A stretch of 64,000 nucleotides of DNA from Thalassovita sp. (GTDB taxonomy: Bacteria > Pseudomonadota > Alphaproteobacteria > Rhodobacterales > Rhodobacteraceae). The stretch spans positions 1,178,001 through 1,242,000 of the forward strand of contig NZ_OY829290.1 in NCBI RefSeq assembly GCF_963691685.1, given 5' to 3'. The translations under genes and the position numbers were made by a program. Shown here piece by piece: positions 8,468 through 17,424 of the stretch; the first letter of the stretch is position 1, and every line of letters begins with the position of its first letter. A model generated the notes under the pieces. It did no database searches. It worked only from the letters and a program-made list of their open reading frames with translations, and was not told the DNA's origin.

Positions 8468-9886
8468 ATGGATTTGAACGCTGTTACCCCCGCCTTTCTT
8501 GATGCCCTGCGCGCTGATCTGGATGCGCGCTGCTTTCGTGATGTCACCCCAAACTACCTGGAGGAGCCGCGTGGCCGCTGGCAGGGGCAGGCAGGCGCGG
8601 TCTTGGCACCGGGATCGGTGGAAGAGGTTTCCCTGATCCTGAAGGCCGCCCACGCGGCCCGGGTTCCGGTGGTGCCTTATGGCGGTGGCACCGGGCTGGT
8701 TGGCGGGCAGGTGATGGGGCAGGGGCCCGCGCCGATCATCCTGTCGCTGGAGCGGATGACCAAGGTCCGCGCCTGCTACGCGCAAGAAAACGTGCTGGTG
8801 GTTGAGGCCGGCGCCATCCTGCAGGACATTCACGCCGTTGCGGCCGAACATGACCGCCTGTTCCCGATGTCCATCGCCGCCAAAGGTTCGGCCCGGATCG
8901 GCGGCTGTCTGGCGACCAATGCTGGCGGGGTCAACGTGCTGCGTTATGGCAATACCCGGGATCTGGTTCTGGGCATTGAGGCGGTTCTGCCAGACGGTCA
9001 GATCTGGAATGGCCTCAGCCGGCTGCGCAAAGATAACACCGGCTATGACCTGAAAAACCTGATGATCGGCTCGGAGGGCTCCCTCGGAGTGATCACGGCG
9101 GCGGCGCTGAAACTGTCCCCGATCCCGGCAGGGCAGGGCACTGCGGTGATGGTTGTGGAAACCCCCGCTGCTGCGTTGGAGCTGCTGTCGCTGGCGCGCA
9201 GCCATATGGGCGAAGCGGTTTCAGCCTTTGAGCTGATCCACCGTCAGGGGCTGGATTTCATGGCCGAACACCTGCCTGACTTGCGTCAACCCTTGGCCGA
9301 GGTGCCGGAATGGTCGGTGCTGATCGATGTGGGCCTTGCCCGCGGACTGGACCCGTCCGAGGCACTGGAAACCCTGTTTGTTGAGGCGGCTGAGGCCGGA
9401 TTGGTCAGTGACGGCGTGATTGCGCAGAACGAACAGCAGCGCCATGAGCTGTGGGAAATGCGCGAACAGATCCCTGAGGCGAACCGTCTGGTCGGGTCAA
9501 TCTCCAGCCATGATATCAGCCTGCCGCTGAGCCGCATTGCGGAGTTCATCACAGAAGGCTGGGCCGCTCTGACGGCTATGGGCGACGTGCGGGTCAATTG
9601 TTTTGGTCATCTGGGCGATGGCAACCTGCACTTCAACGTCTTTCCTGCGGCGGGCAAAAGCCGGGCTGATTATCTGGACATTCGCGATGCGATCAAAACC
9701 TGCGTGCATGACATGGTGGCGCGCTATGACGGCAGCGTCAGCGCGGAACATGGCATTGGCCGGTTGAAAGTGGCTGATCTGGAAAAATACGGCGATCCGG
9801 TGAAATTGGCGCTGATGCGTCAGATCAAGGATGCCTTTGACCCGCAGGGCATCATGAACCCCGGTGCGGTGTTGCGCGCGGAATAA
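8468..9886 (+). CDS. FAD-binding oxidase, D-lactate/glycolate dehydrogenase type
   Basis: A 472-residue flavoprotein of the GlcD/D-2-hydroxyglutarate dehydrogenase type (FAD_binding_4 plus FAD-oxidase_C). The FAD phosphate loop is PVVPYGGGTGLVGGQ near residues 64-78. The C-terminal substrate domain has HLGDGNLHFNVF and SAEHGIGRLK, and the closing MNPGAVL is typical. No iron-sulfur partner gene is adjacent. The likely reaction is oxidation of a D-2-hydroxy acid; lactate, glycolate and hydroxyglutarate cannot be told apart here. Confidence 0.9.
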   Translation: MDLNAVTPAFLDALRADLDARCFRDVTPNYLEEPRGRWQGQAGAVLAPGSVEEVSLILKAAHAARVPVVPYGGGTGLVGGQVMGQGPAPIILSLERMTKVRACYAQENVLVVEAGAILQDIHAVAAEHDRLFPMSIAAKGSARIGGCLATNAGGVNVLRYGNTRDLVLGIEAVLPDGQIWNGLSRLRKDNTGYDLKNLMIGSEGSLGVITAAALKLSPIPAGQGTAVMVVETPAAALELLSLARSHMGEAVSAFELIHRQGLDFMAEHLPDLRQPLAEVPEWSVLIDVGLARGLDPSEALETLFVEAAEAGLVSDGVIAQNEQQRHELWEMREQIPEANRLVGSISSHDISLPLSRIAEFITEGWAALTAMGDVRVNCFGHLGDGNLHFNVFPAAGKSRADYLDIRDAIKTCVHDMVARYDGSVSAEHGIGRLKVADLEKYGDPVKLALMRQIKDAFDPQGIMNPGAVLRAE

Positions 9887-9908
9887 CCGCGCGCATCTTT
9901 TTGGGGTG

Positions 9909-11015
9909 TTAGCCGCGGGCCTCAGCGAGGGCTTCCGGTAAAGCTTGTGCAAAGGCGGCCAGATCTTCAGGCCGTCCGGCGCTGACCCGGATGCAGCGGT
10001 TTTGCGGCGCCACAAAGGGCATCCGCACAAAGACGCCGCGGCGGACCAGCGCATCCAGCACCGCCTTGGCAAAACTGCCATCGCTGCCGCAATCAATGGC
10101 GACGAAATTGGTGGCCGAGGGAACAACGGTCAGGCCATTATCGGCAGCGATCCGGCCAATTTCATTACGGGCTGCGGCGACATTGGTGCAGGTTTCCTGC
10201 AGATACTCCTGATCCGCCAAGGCCGCCAAGGCCCCGGCCTGTGCGGCGCGGTTCATGCCGAAATGGTTGCGGATCTTATTGAAGGCGGTGATCAACTCCG
10301 CCGCGCCCAATGCGTAGCCAACCCGCGCGCCCGCCATGCCGTAGGCCTTGGAAAAGGTGCGCATGCGGATCACCCGGGGATCGTCAATGTCGATCTCGGC
10401 GGCGGTGCCTTCAGGGGCAAACTCCACATAGGCCTCATCCAGGATCAGCAGCGCGCCCTCTGGCAGCTTGTCCAATGCGGCGACGATTTCAGCCCCTTTG
10501 TGCCAGGTGCCCATCGGGTTGTCGGGATTGGCCAGATAGACCAGCTTGGCGCCAACCTCGGCGGCTTTGGCCATCAACGCTTCGGGATCTTCATGGTCAC
10601 CCCTGTAGGGGACCTTGTGCAACACGCCTCCAAAGCCCGCGACATGGTAGTTGAAGGTCGGATAGGCCCCTTCGGAGGTGACAACCGCATCGCCTGCGCC
10701 AATCAGCAGACGCACCAGATAGCCCAACAGACCGTCAATGCCTTCGCCCACCACGATATTGGCCGGGGTGATCCCCAGATCGGCCGCCAGGGCGCTGCGC
10801 AGATCATGGTTTTCCGGATCGCCATACATCCAGATCTCAGCGCTGGCGGCCTGCATCGCGGCGATTGCCTTGGGTGAGGGGCCAAAGACGTTTTCATTGG
10901 CCCCAAGGCGCGCGTCAAAGGCGCGGCCCATGGCACGTTCCTGCGCTTCGGGGCCGACAAAGGGCACGGTTGCAGGCAGGCTTTCGGTCAGCGGGGTGTA
11001 GCGTGGTCCAGTCAT
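9909..11015 (-). CDS. PLP aminotransferase, histidinol-phosphate aminotransferase-like
   Basis: A 368-residue fold-type I class I/II aminotransferase. It has the HisC-type start (RLGANENVFGPSPKAI), the substrate/PLP region LILDEAYVEF, and the PLP lysine in FSKAYGMAGARVGYALG. The C-terminus contains the conserved arginine in NRCIRVSAG. It stands alone, convergent with the FAD oxidase, so it may be a HisC paralogue or an aromatic aminotransferase rather than the histidine pathway enzyme. Confidence 0.88.
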   Translation of the reverse strand: MTGPRYTPLTESLPATVPFVGPEAQERAMGRAFDARLGANENVFGPSPKAIAAMQAASAEIWMYGDPENHDLRSALAADLGITPANIVVGEGIDGLLGYLVRLLIGAGDAVVTSEGAYPTFNYHVAGFGGVLHKVPYRGDHEDPEALMAKAAEVGAKLVYLANPDNPMGTWHKGAEIVAALDKLPEGALLILDEAYVEFAPEGTAAEIDIDDPRVIRMRTFSKAYGMAGARVGYALGAAELITAFNKIRNHFGMNRAAQAGALAALADQEYLQETCTNVAAARNEIGRIAADNGLTVVPSATNFVAIDCGSDGSFAKAVLDALVRRGVFVRMPFVAPQNRCIRVSAGRPEDLAAFAQALPEALAEARG

Positions 11016-11130
11016 GGCCCCTCGATAGCGGCCGGGCGACGCCGGGGCAAGAGAGCCCTGCCGTCACGTTCTGCTGGATTTCATCGGCCGCAAGGATCAA
11101 GCTGATCGCAAATTTTCCGGAGGAGCACCC

Positions 11131-11919
11131 ATGTCCCGCGTCAGCACAGTTATTGAAAACCACGTTGCCCATGTCACCCTGACCCGTGGCGATAAGATGA
11201 ACGCGCTGGACACCGAGATGGTTGAGGCGATCATCGCCGCAGGTGAGGCACTGGTGGACAATGATGAGGTCCGCGCCGTGGTGCTGTCGGGCGAAGGCGG
11301 GGCCTTCTGCGCCGGTCTGGATCTGATGAATTTCGCCAAATTCGCCACTCAGGATCCCGAAGACTTTGTGATGAAGCGCACGCACGGCAACGCCAATGCC
11401 TTTCAGGAGGTCTCATTGGTTTGGCGCAAGGTGCCGGTGCCGGTGATCGCGGCGCTGCATGGGGTGTGTTTCGGCGGCGGTATGCAGATTGCGGCGGGCG
11501 CTGACATCCGCATCGCCCATCCCGAAACCAAACTGGCCATTATGGAAATGAAATGGGGTCTGATCCCTGACATGGGCGGCATGGTGACCCTGCCACATCT
11601 GATGCGCGCCGATCACCTGCGCCGTTTGACCTATACGGCCGACCCGGTGCTGGCACCGCAGGCGATGGAGATGGGGCTGGTCACGGAACTCTCGGACGAC
11701 CCACTGAAGGCCGCACAGGATCTGGCTGCAAAAATCGCGCTGAAAAGCCCCAGCGCCACCCGCGCCGCAAAGCGCCTGTTGGAGTTTGCGGAAACGTCAG
11801 ATGATGAAGACGCGATCCTGCATCTGGAAAGCCGTGAACAGGCAGACCTGATCGGCAAACCGCATCAGTTGGAAGTGATCAACGCCAACATGCAAAAACG
11901 CGCACCGGTCTTTAAATAA
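11131..11919 (+). CDS. Crotonase/enoyl-CoA hydratase family protein
   Basis: A 262-residue member of the crotonase superfamily acting on CoA thioesters. The oxyanion-hole segments are GEGGAFCAGLDL and ALHGVCFGGGMQIAAGADIR, followed by MKWGLIPDMGG. A ribosome site (GGAGGAGCACCC) is seven bases before the ATG. It is flanked by an aminotransferase and DUF1992, both on the other strand, so it is monocistronic. Hydratase, isomerase or hydrolase activity cannot be decided. Confidence 0.9.
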   Translation: MSRVSTVIENHVAHVTLTRGDKMNALDTEMVEAIIAAGEALVDNDEVRAVVLSGEGGAFCAGLDLMNFAKFATQDPEDFVMKRTHGNANAFQEVSLVWRKVPVPVIAALHGVCFGGGMQIAAGADIRIAHPETKLAIMEMKWGLIPDMGGMVTLPHLMRADHLRRLTYTADPVLAPQAMEMGLVTELSDDPLKAAQDLAAKIALKSPSATRAAKRLLEFAETSDDEDAILHLESREQADLIGKPHQLEVINANMQKRAPVFK

Positions 11920-11940
11920 CAACTCAGCGCGGCCGCAGGG

Positions 11941-12273
11941 TCACGACATGAACTTGCGCCGCGCATCCCGCGCGATGTTGTAGCGCATTTCCAGATCGGC
12001 GATCTTTGCCATGATCGCCTTTTTCTCGGCCTCGCCAGATGCGGACTGCCATTCCTTGCGGGCGGCCTCCAACTCTTTCTTCAGACCGAACTCTTCCGGC
12101 ACCGCACCGGCCTCAGCCATGATGCGCACGCCTACGGCTGTGGCGGGATCAACCACGCTTGCCTCTGGGTGGTCCGGCAGCGGTTTGCCCTCACCCTCCA
12201 GCCCTTCCAATTTCCCCTCAGCTTTCGCCTTGAGGATCTGACGTTCAATCAACTCACGAAATGCACGTAGCAT
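11941..12273 (-). CDS. DnaJ-associated DUF1992 domain protein
   Basis: A 110-residue single-domain protein of DUF1992, a domain also found in DnaJ-homologue subfamily C member 28. It starts MLRAFRELIERQILKAKAEG and contains the conserved GEGKPLPDHP block, then a charged helical tail. No membrane segment or signal is visible. The bacterial function is not known. It is divergent from valS with about 130 bp between them. Confidence 0.85.
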   Translation of the reverse strand: MLRAFRELIERQILKAKAEGKLEGLEGEGKPLPDHPEASVVDPATAVGVRIMAEAGAVPEEFGLKKELEAARKEWQSASGEAEKKAIMAKIADLEMRYNIARDARRKFMS

Positions 12274-12403
12274 CGACGGGGATCCTTTCGATCACGCTGC
12301 AGCATATATGGGGATCGGCGGTGCAGTTTAACAGTAACGTCTTTCCCTTCGCGGTCCAATTCGATAGACGGTTTTGAAACGGATTTGACACGAGATCACG
12401 ATC

Positions 12404-15400
12404 ATGGCGATGGAAAAAACCTTCAACGCGGCCGAGGCAGAAGCCCGGTTGCTGACTGCCTGGGAACAGGCTGGCTGCTTCAAGGCGGGCGCAAACGCCA
12501 AGCCTGAGGCCTCGACCTACAGCATCATGATCCCACCCCCGAACGTCACCGGCGTTCTGCACATGGGCCATGCCTTCAACAACACGCTGCAGGACATCCT
12601 GATCCGCTGGAAACGGATGCAGGGCTATGACACGCTCTGGCAGCCGGGCACCGACCACGCGGGCATCGCCACCCAGATGGTTGTGGAACGCACCCTTGCC
12701 GAAACCCAGCAGCCTTCGCGCCGCGAATTGGGCCGGGACGCCTTTCTTGAAAAAGTCTGGGAGTGGAAAGAACACTCCGGCGGCACCATCATCAACCAGC
12801 TGAAGCGTCTGGGCGCCTCCTGTGACTATGGCCGCACCGCCTTCACCATGTCAGGCGCCCCCGGCGCGCCTGCGGCCGAGGCCGATGGCAACTTCCACGA
12901 TGCCGTTATCAAAGTCTTTGTGGAAATGTACAACAAAGGCCTCATTTATCGCGGCAAACGTCTGGTGAACTGGGACCCGCATTTTGAAACCGCGATTTCT
13001 GACCTTGAGGTGGAAAACATCGAGGTGGCGGGCCACATGTGGCACTTCAAATACCCGCTCGCCGGGGGTGCGACCTACACCTATGTGGAAAAGGACGAGG
13101 ACGGCAACGTCACCCTTGAGGAAGAGCGCGATTACATCTCCATCGCCACCACCCGTCCCGAAACCATGCTGGGCGACGGCGCGGTGGCCGTGCACCCCTC
13201 GGACGAACGTTACGCGCCAATCGTCGGGCAGCTCTGCGAAATCCCGGTAGGACCGAAAGAGCATCGTCGCCTGATTCCGATCATCACCGATGAATATCCT
13301 GACAAGGACTTCGGTTCCGGTGCGGTGAAAATCACCGGTGCCCATGACTTCAATGATTATCAGGTCGCCAAACGCGGCGGCATCCCGATGTACCGCCTGA
13401 TGGACATGCGCGGTGGCATGCGTGCCGATGGTGCGCCTTATGCCGAAGAGGCCGGCAAAGCGCAGGCCCACGCCAAAGGCGCGGCGTTCACCGAAAACGA
13501 AGTGGACGCGATCAACCTGGTCCCCGATCACCTGCGCGGTCTGGACCGGTTCGAGGCCCGTAAGGCCGTGGTGAAAGAGATCACAGACGAAGGTCTGGCC
13601 GTTATGCAGACCCTCACCAAAACGGTGAAGGACGAAGACGGCAATGAATCCGAGGTCACCGAAGTGGTGCCCTACGTTGAGAATAAGCCGATTATGCAGC
13701 CCTTCGGCGACCGCTCCAAGGTGGTGATCGAGCCGATGTTGACCGACCAGTGGTTCGTCGATACCGCCAAGATCGTTGGCCCGGCGCTGGACGCGGTGAA
13801 AAACGGCGACGTGAAGATCATCCCCGAAAGCGGTGAGAAGGTCTATTACCACTGGCTGGAAAACATCGAGCCATGGTGCATCTCGCGCCAACTTTGGTGG
13901 GGCCATCAGGTGCCGGTTTGGTATGGGCCAACCAAGGAGCAGATAGAGACCGCCAAGCGTGCGCATCAAGAACTGTACGAAGGTGAAGGGCATTTGCCAG
14001 CCAAGGTTTGGTCTTGGCCGTCCTCTGCTGAATTCAAAGCTTTCTGCGCGTCGAACGAGCAAGAAGTCATCAAGGTGGCCGCTGCATACTACGGTGACGA
14101 TGTATTTGGCGTTTCCACGAGCACCACCCATCCGAGCCCTCAGTATTCTTACATCGGCCAAGAAGGAGAAGGGAACTCGGTACGATTGTATCGCGACCCC
14201 GACGTCCTCGACACCTGGTTCTCCTCCGGCCTCTGGCCGATCGGCACGCTGGGCTGGCCCGAAGATACCGAGGAACTGGCGAAATACTTCCCGACCTCAA
14301 CCCTGATCACCGGTCAGGATATCCTGTTCTTCTGGGTCGCCCGCATGATGATGATGCAGCTGGCTGTGGTTGACGATATCCCGTTTGACACCGTCTACCT
14401 GCACGGTCTGGTGCGCGACGCCAAAGGCAAGAAGATGTCGAAATCCACCGGTAACGTGGTGGACCCGCTCGACATCATCGACGAATACGGCGCCGACGCG
14501 CTGCGCTTCACCAATGCGGCCATGGCGTCGATTGGCGGTGTGCTGAAGCTCGACATGAAACGGATCGAGGGCTACCGTAACTTTGGTAACAAACTGTGGC
14601 AGTCGCATATCCTTGCCGAAATGAACGGCGTCTTTGACGTTGACTGCTCCACCCGTCCCGAACCGACCCATGCGGTGAACAAATGGATCATCGGCGAAGT
14701 CGGCCGCGTGCGCGAAACCGTGGACCGGGCGCTGACGGATTTCCGTTTCAACGACGCCGCGCAGGCGCTTTATGCCTTCTTCTGGGGCAAGGTCTGCAAC
14801 TGGTATAATGAGTTCACCAAGCCGCTGTTCCAGAACGAGGACCTGCGTCTGGAAACCCAGCAGACCATGGGCTGGGTTCTGGATCAGTCGCTGATGTTGC
14901 TGCACCCGATCATGCCCTTCATGACCGAAGAGCTGTGGTCGAACCGCACCCGCGCCAAGATGCTGGTCCATGCCGACTGGCCGACCTATGGCGGCGAACT
15001 GGTGGATGAGGCAGCTGATGCGGAAATCACCTGGGTGATCTCGGTGATCGAAAACATCCGCTCGGCGCGCGCGCAGATGAACGTGCCCGCTGGCGCCTTC
15101 GTGTCTCTGGTTCAGACCGAAGCGGATGCTGCAGCGCGTGCCGCCTGGACCAACAATGAGGCGCTGATCAAAAAAATGGCGCGTGTTGAGGCTTTGACCG
15201 AGGCGGAGGCCACCCCGAAAGGCTCCGTCGCCATTGCCGCCAAAGGCGCCACCATTGTGATGCCACTGGCCGATCTGATCGATGTTGCCGCCGAAAAGGC
15301 CCGCCTGTCGAAGAAGCTGGGCAAAATCCAGAAAGAACTCGGCGGTCTCAAAGGGCGTCTCAACAACCCGAAATTCGTCGCCTCGGCGCCGGAAGAGGTC

Positions 15401-15490
15401 ATTGAGGAAGCCAAAGAAAACATGGCCCTGCGGGAAGAGGAAGAAGCCCAGCTGAACGCCGCGCTGTCGCGTCTGGCCGAACTGGACTAA
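12404..15490 (+). CDS. valS: Valyl-tRNA synthetase
   Basis: Class I aminoacyl-tRNA synthetase charging tRNA-Val, 1028 residues. HIGH motif: GVLHMGHAFNN near 12554-12586. Editing (CP1) domain: SIATTRPETMLGDGAVAVHP. Catalytic core: WWGHQVPVWYG and DVLDTWFSSGLWP. KMSKS motif: GKKMSKSTGN near 14427-14456. The C-terminal coiled coil is rich in Lys and Glu. Between WWGHQVPVWYG and DVLDTWFSS lies an insert of about 90 residues with clearly different codon use (AGA, ATA, GTA, TTG and AT-rich third positions). A terminator follows the stop. Confidence 0.98.
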   Translation: MAMEKTFNAAEAEARLLTAWEQAGCFKAGANAKPEASTYSIMIPPPNVTGVLHMGHAFNNTLQDILIRWKRMQGYDTLWQPGTDHAGIATQMVVERTLAETQQPSRRELGRDAFLEKVWEWKEHSGGTIINQLKRLGASCDYGRTAFTMSGAPGAPAAEADGNFHDAVIKVFVEMYNKGLIYRGKRLVNWDPHFETAISDLEVENIEVAGHMWHFKYPLAGGATYTYVEKDEDGNVTLEEERDYISIATTRPETMLGDGAVAVHPSDERYAPIVGQLCEIPVGPKEHRRLIPIITDEYPDKDFGSGAVKITGAHDFNDYQVAKRGGIPMYRLMDMRGGMRADGAPYAEEAGKAQAHAKGAAFTENEVDAINLVPDHLRGLDRFEARKAVVKEITDEGLAVMQTLTKTVKDEDGNESEVTEVVPYVENKPIMQPFGDRSKVVIEPMLTDQWFVDTAKIVGPALDAVKNGDVKIIPESGEKVYYHWLENIEPWCISRQLWWGHQVPVWYGPTKEQIETAKRAHQELYEGEGHLPAKVWSWPSSAEFKAFCASNEQEVIKVAAAYYGDDVFGVSTSTTHPSPQYSYIGQEGEGNSVRLYRDPDVLDTWFSSGLWPIGTLGWPEDTEELAKYFPTSTLITGQDILFFWVARMMMMQLAVVDDIPFDTVYLHGLVRDAKGKKMSKSTGNVVDPLDIIDEYGADALRFTNAAMASIGGVLKLDMKRIEGYRNFGNKLWQSHILAEMNGVFDVDCSTRPEPTHAVNKWIIGEVGRVRETVDRALTDFRFNDAAQALYAFFWGKVCNWYNEFTKPLFQNEDLRLETQQTMGWVLDQSLMLLHPIMPFMTEELWSNRTRAKMLVHADWPTYGGELVDEAADAEITWVISVIENIRSARAQMNVPAGAFVSLVQTEADAAARAAWTNNEALIKKMARVEALTEAEATPKGSVAIAAKGATIVMPLADLIDVAAEKARLSKKLGKIQKELGGLKGRLNNPKFVASAPEEVIEEAKENMALREEEEAQLNAALSRLAELD

Positions 15491-15514
15491 ATCCGCGCCA
15501 GTTTACAGATTAAG

Positions 15515-15539
15515 GGCTGCCCTCGGGTGGCCCTTTTTG
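15515..15539 (+). terminator. Likely rho-independent terminator of valS
   Basis: GGGC and CCC blocks pair with GGG and GCCC across a TC loop, with two internal mismatches, followed by TTTTT. It begins 24 bp after the valS stop. Confidence 0.7.
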
Positions 15540-15556
15540 TTTCAGGGATGGGTTTT

Positions 15557-15644
15557 GAGTATTTGGGGAACATTGAAAGGCGCTTTCATCGTTTCCCAAA
15601 TACTCTGGGGGAATTGGCCGTCAGGCCAAGGGGGCAAAGCCCCA
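15557..15644. repeat. Palindromic intergenic repeat, copy 2 (doubled)
   Basis: GAGTATTTGGGGAACATTGAAAG is answered after GCG by CTTTCATCGTTTCCCAAATACTC, making a long hairpin. A GGGGG block and a CCAAGGGGGCAAAGCCCC hairpin follow. The right half matches copies at 3413-3459 (inverted) and 23219-23277. It lies between the valS terminator and the end of the convergent Lrp gene. Confidence 0.75.
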
Positions 15645-15659
15645 TTTTCGCAGTTCTCG

Positions 15660-16094
15660 TCAGAACCCACGATCAATCTTGGTGCTGAGCTGGATCAAGC
15701 TTTCTGAACTGCGCACACCTTTGGCCTCGCCGATCCAATCAAGGGTTTCGTCCAGCTCTTCGGTTGTGTCCGCGCTGATTTCGGCGATCATATCAAACCG
15801 TCCCGAGGTGGTGTGCACCCGCATCACATTTGGCAGCGCCTTCAGCCGTGACAGCACCGCCGGGCCAGACCGGGGCTCCACCGACAGTAGCGCCGTGGCC
15901 CGCAGCCGCTGCTGCGCGGGCTGGCCCAGCCGCAGCGTGTAGCCTGAAATGGTGCCATTGGTTTCCAGCCGTTCCAGCCGGGCCTGCACGGTGGTGCGCG
16001 CCAGATCCAGACGGCGCGCCAGCTGTGCCACGGGCATACGAGCGTTTTCCGCCAAAAGCGCAAGAAGGCGCTGATCGATATCGTCACTCTGCAT
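15660..16094 (-). CDS. Lrp/AsnC family transcriptional regulator
   Basis: A 144-residue feast/famine regulator. N-terminal helix-turn-helix: DIDQRLLALLAENARMPVAQLARRLDLARTTVQ region (about residues 4-36). C-terminal RAM ligand-binding domain with the VMRVHTTSGRFDMIAEIS segment. The start chosen is the ATG at 16094, which gives the typical N-terminus; the longer frame from 16274 reads back through the intergenic region. It is divergent from the PLP decarboxylase gene, a usual arrangement for an Lrp-type regulator and its amino-acid-responsive target. Confidence 0.9.
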   Translation of the reverse strand: MQSDDIDQRLLALLAENARMPVAQLARRLDLARTTVQARLERLETNGTISGYTLRLGQPAQQRLRATALLSVEPRSGPAVLSRLKALPNVMRVHTTSGRFDMIAEISADTTEELDETLDWIGEAKGVRSSESLIQLSTKIDRGF

Positions 16095-16211
16095 GGCTCT
16101 GGAGTAAATTAGACGATCAAATCTGTCAAATCGATCAGGATGCCCGGACAGTCTGACAAAGATTCGGCCGATACTGACGTTAAAAGAAGACCAAGACCAA
16201 AAGAGGTATCC

Positions 16212-17345
16212 ATGCGGCCTGACCCCCATTGGCTGAGCCCCGAGCGCCACCTGAAACGCGAACAGCCCGATCACCCGGTGATGTATTTTTCCCCGGTGGT
16301 GCTACAGCAGACCGCGCATCGCTTTATGGAGGGGTTCCCGGGGCTGGTGACCTATGCCGTCAAGGCAAACCCGGCAGAGGCGGTTCTGGTCAATCTAGTT
16401 GCGGCTGGCATCACCTCCTTTGATGTGGCCTCGCCGGCGGAAATGTCCGCGGTGCGCGCGGTCTGTCCGGATGCGACCCTGCATTACAACAATCCCGTAC
16501 GCTCCCTGGCGGAGGTGGAGGCGGCGAAAAGCTTTGCCATCGCATCTGCCTCGGTCGATTGCCTGTCAGAGCTGGACAAGCTTGCCCCCTTGGGCACCGA
16601 TCTGGAGGTGACGGTGCGTTTGGCCCTGCCGGTGAAGGGCGCGGCCTATGATTTCGGCGCCAAGTTTGGTGTTGGCCCCGAAGGTGGCATTGCCCTGCTT
16701 AAAGAGGTGGCGCGCCGCGGCTACCGCCCGGCAATCTGTTTCCACCCCGGCACGCAATGTGCGGATCCCGCCGCTTGGGCTGCCTACATTCAAGAGGCAG
16801 CCGATGTCGCCAAGGCAGCTGGTGTGCGGATTGAGCGGATGAACGTTGGCGGCGGCTTTGCCTCGCACCGCGCTGGTCCCAGCCCGGATCTGGAACGGAT
16901 CTTTGCCGGCATTCGCGCCGCGACCGTCGCCGCTTTCGGCGATGAGGCACCTGATCTGGTCTGTGAGCCGGGCCGCGCCATGGTGGCTGAGGCCTTCACC
17001 TTGGCCACCCGCGTCAAAGCGATCCGTGAAGAGGGCGCCGTGTTCCTCAACGATGGGCTTTATGGCGCCCTGTTTGAGTTTCGTGACATGTGTGCGGTGG
17101 AGCGGGTGCGCGCAGTCTCGCCCGGAGGGCAGGGGCGAGCTGGAACGGCAAAGCCGATGGTGGTTTTCGGTCCAACCTGTGACAGCATCGATCGCCTGCC
17201 AGAGCCGGTGGAACTGCCGGATGCTCTGCAAGAAGGCGACTATGTTCTGTTTGACGGCATGGGCGCCTATTCGCTGTCGCTGGCAACGGATTTCAACGGT
17301 TACGGATTGGGCCGCCCGATCACCGTTGCGTCACTTTCCGGATAG
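16212..17345 (+). CDS. Fold-type III PLP decarboxylase, ornithine/lysine type
   Basis: A 377-residue decarboxylase of the Orn/DAP/Arg group IV family (alanine-racemase fold), probably making putrescine or cadaverine. The PLP lysine is in TYAVKANPAE (about residue 52). The pyridoxal phosphate site is GGGFASHRAG, the substrate region CEPGRAMVAEAF, and the dimer-partner cysteine loop is GPTCDSIDRLPE. The start at 16212 follows AAGAGG; the open frame upstream reads into the Lrp promoter region. Family-level identity is firm, but ornithine versus lysine is not resolved. Confidence 0.9.
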   Translation: MRPDPHWLSPERHLKREQPDHPVMYFSPVVLQQTAHRFMEGFPGLVTYAVKANPAEAVLVNLVAAGITSFDVASPAEMSAVRAVCPDATLHYNNPVRSLAEVEAAKSFAIASASVDCLSELDKLAPLGTDLEVTVRLALPVKGAAYDFGAKFGVGPEGGIALLKEVARRGYRPAICFHPGTQCADPAAWAAYIQEAADVAKAAGVRIERMNVGGGFASHRAGPSPDLERIFAGIRAATVAAFGDEAPDLVCEPGRAMVAEAFTLATRVKAIREEGAVFLNDGLYGALFEFRDMCAVERVRAVSPGGQGRAGTAKPMVVFGPTCDSIDRLPEPVELPDALQEGDYVLFDGMGAYSLSLATDFNGYGLGRPITVASLSG

Positions 17346-17424
17346 GTTTCCCGACAGCGCTGGACATGGCTGTGTAGCAGGTTAACCTTGAGGTTAACCA
17401 ACGCATAATACGCAGGGTCATGTC

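Noticed and set aside
12851..14161. A 436-residue minus-strand frame
   Set aside because: Shadow of valS; composition is His/Val/Phe-rich and not protein-like.
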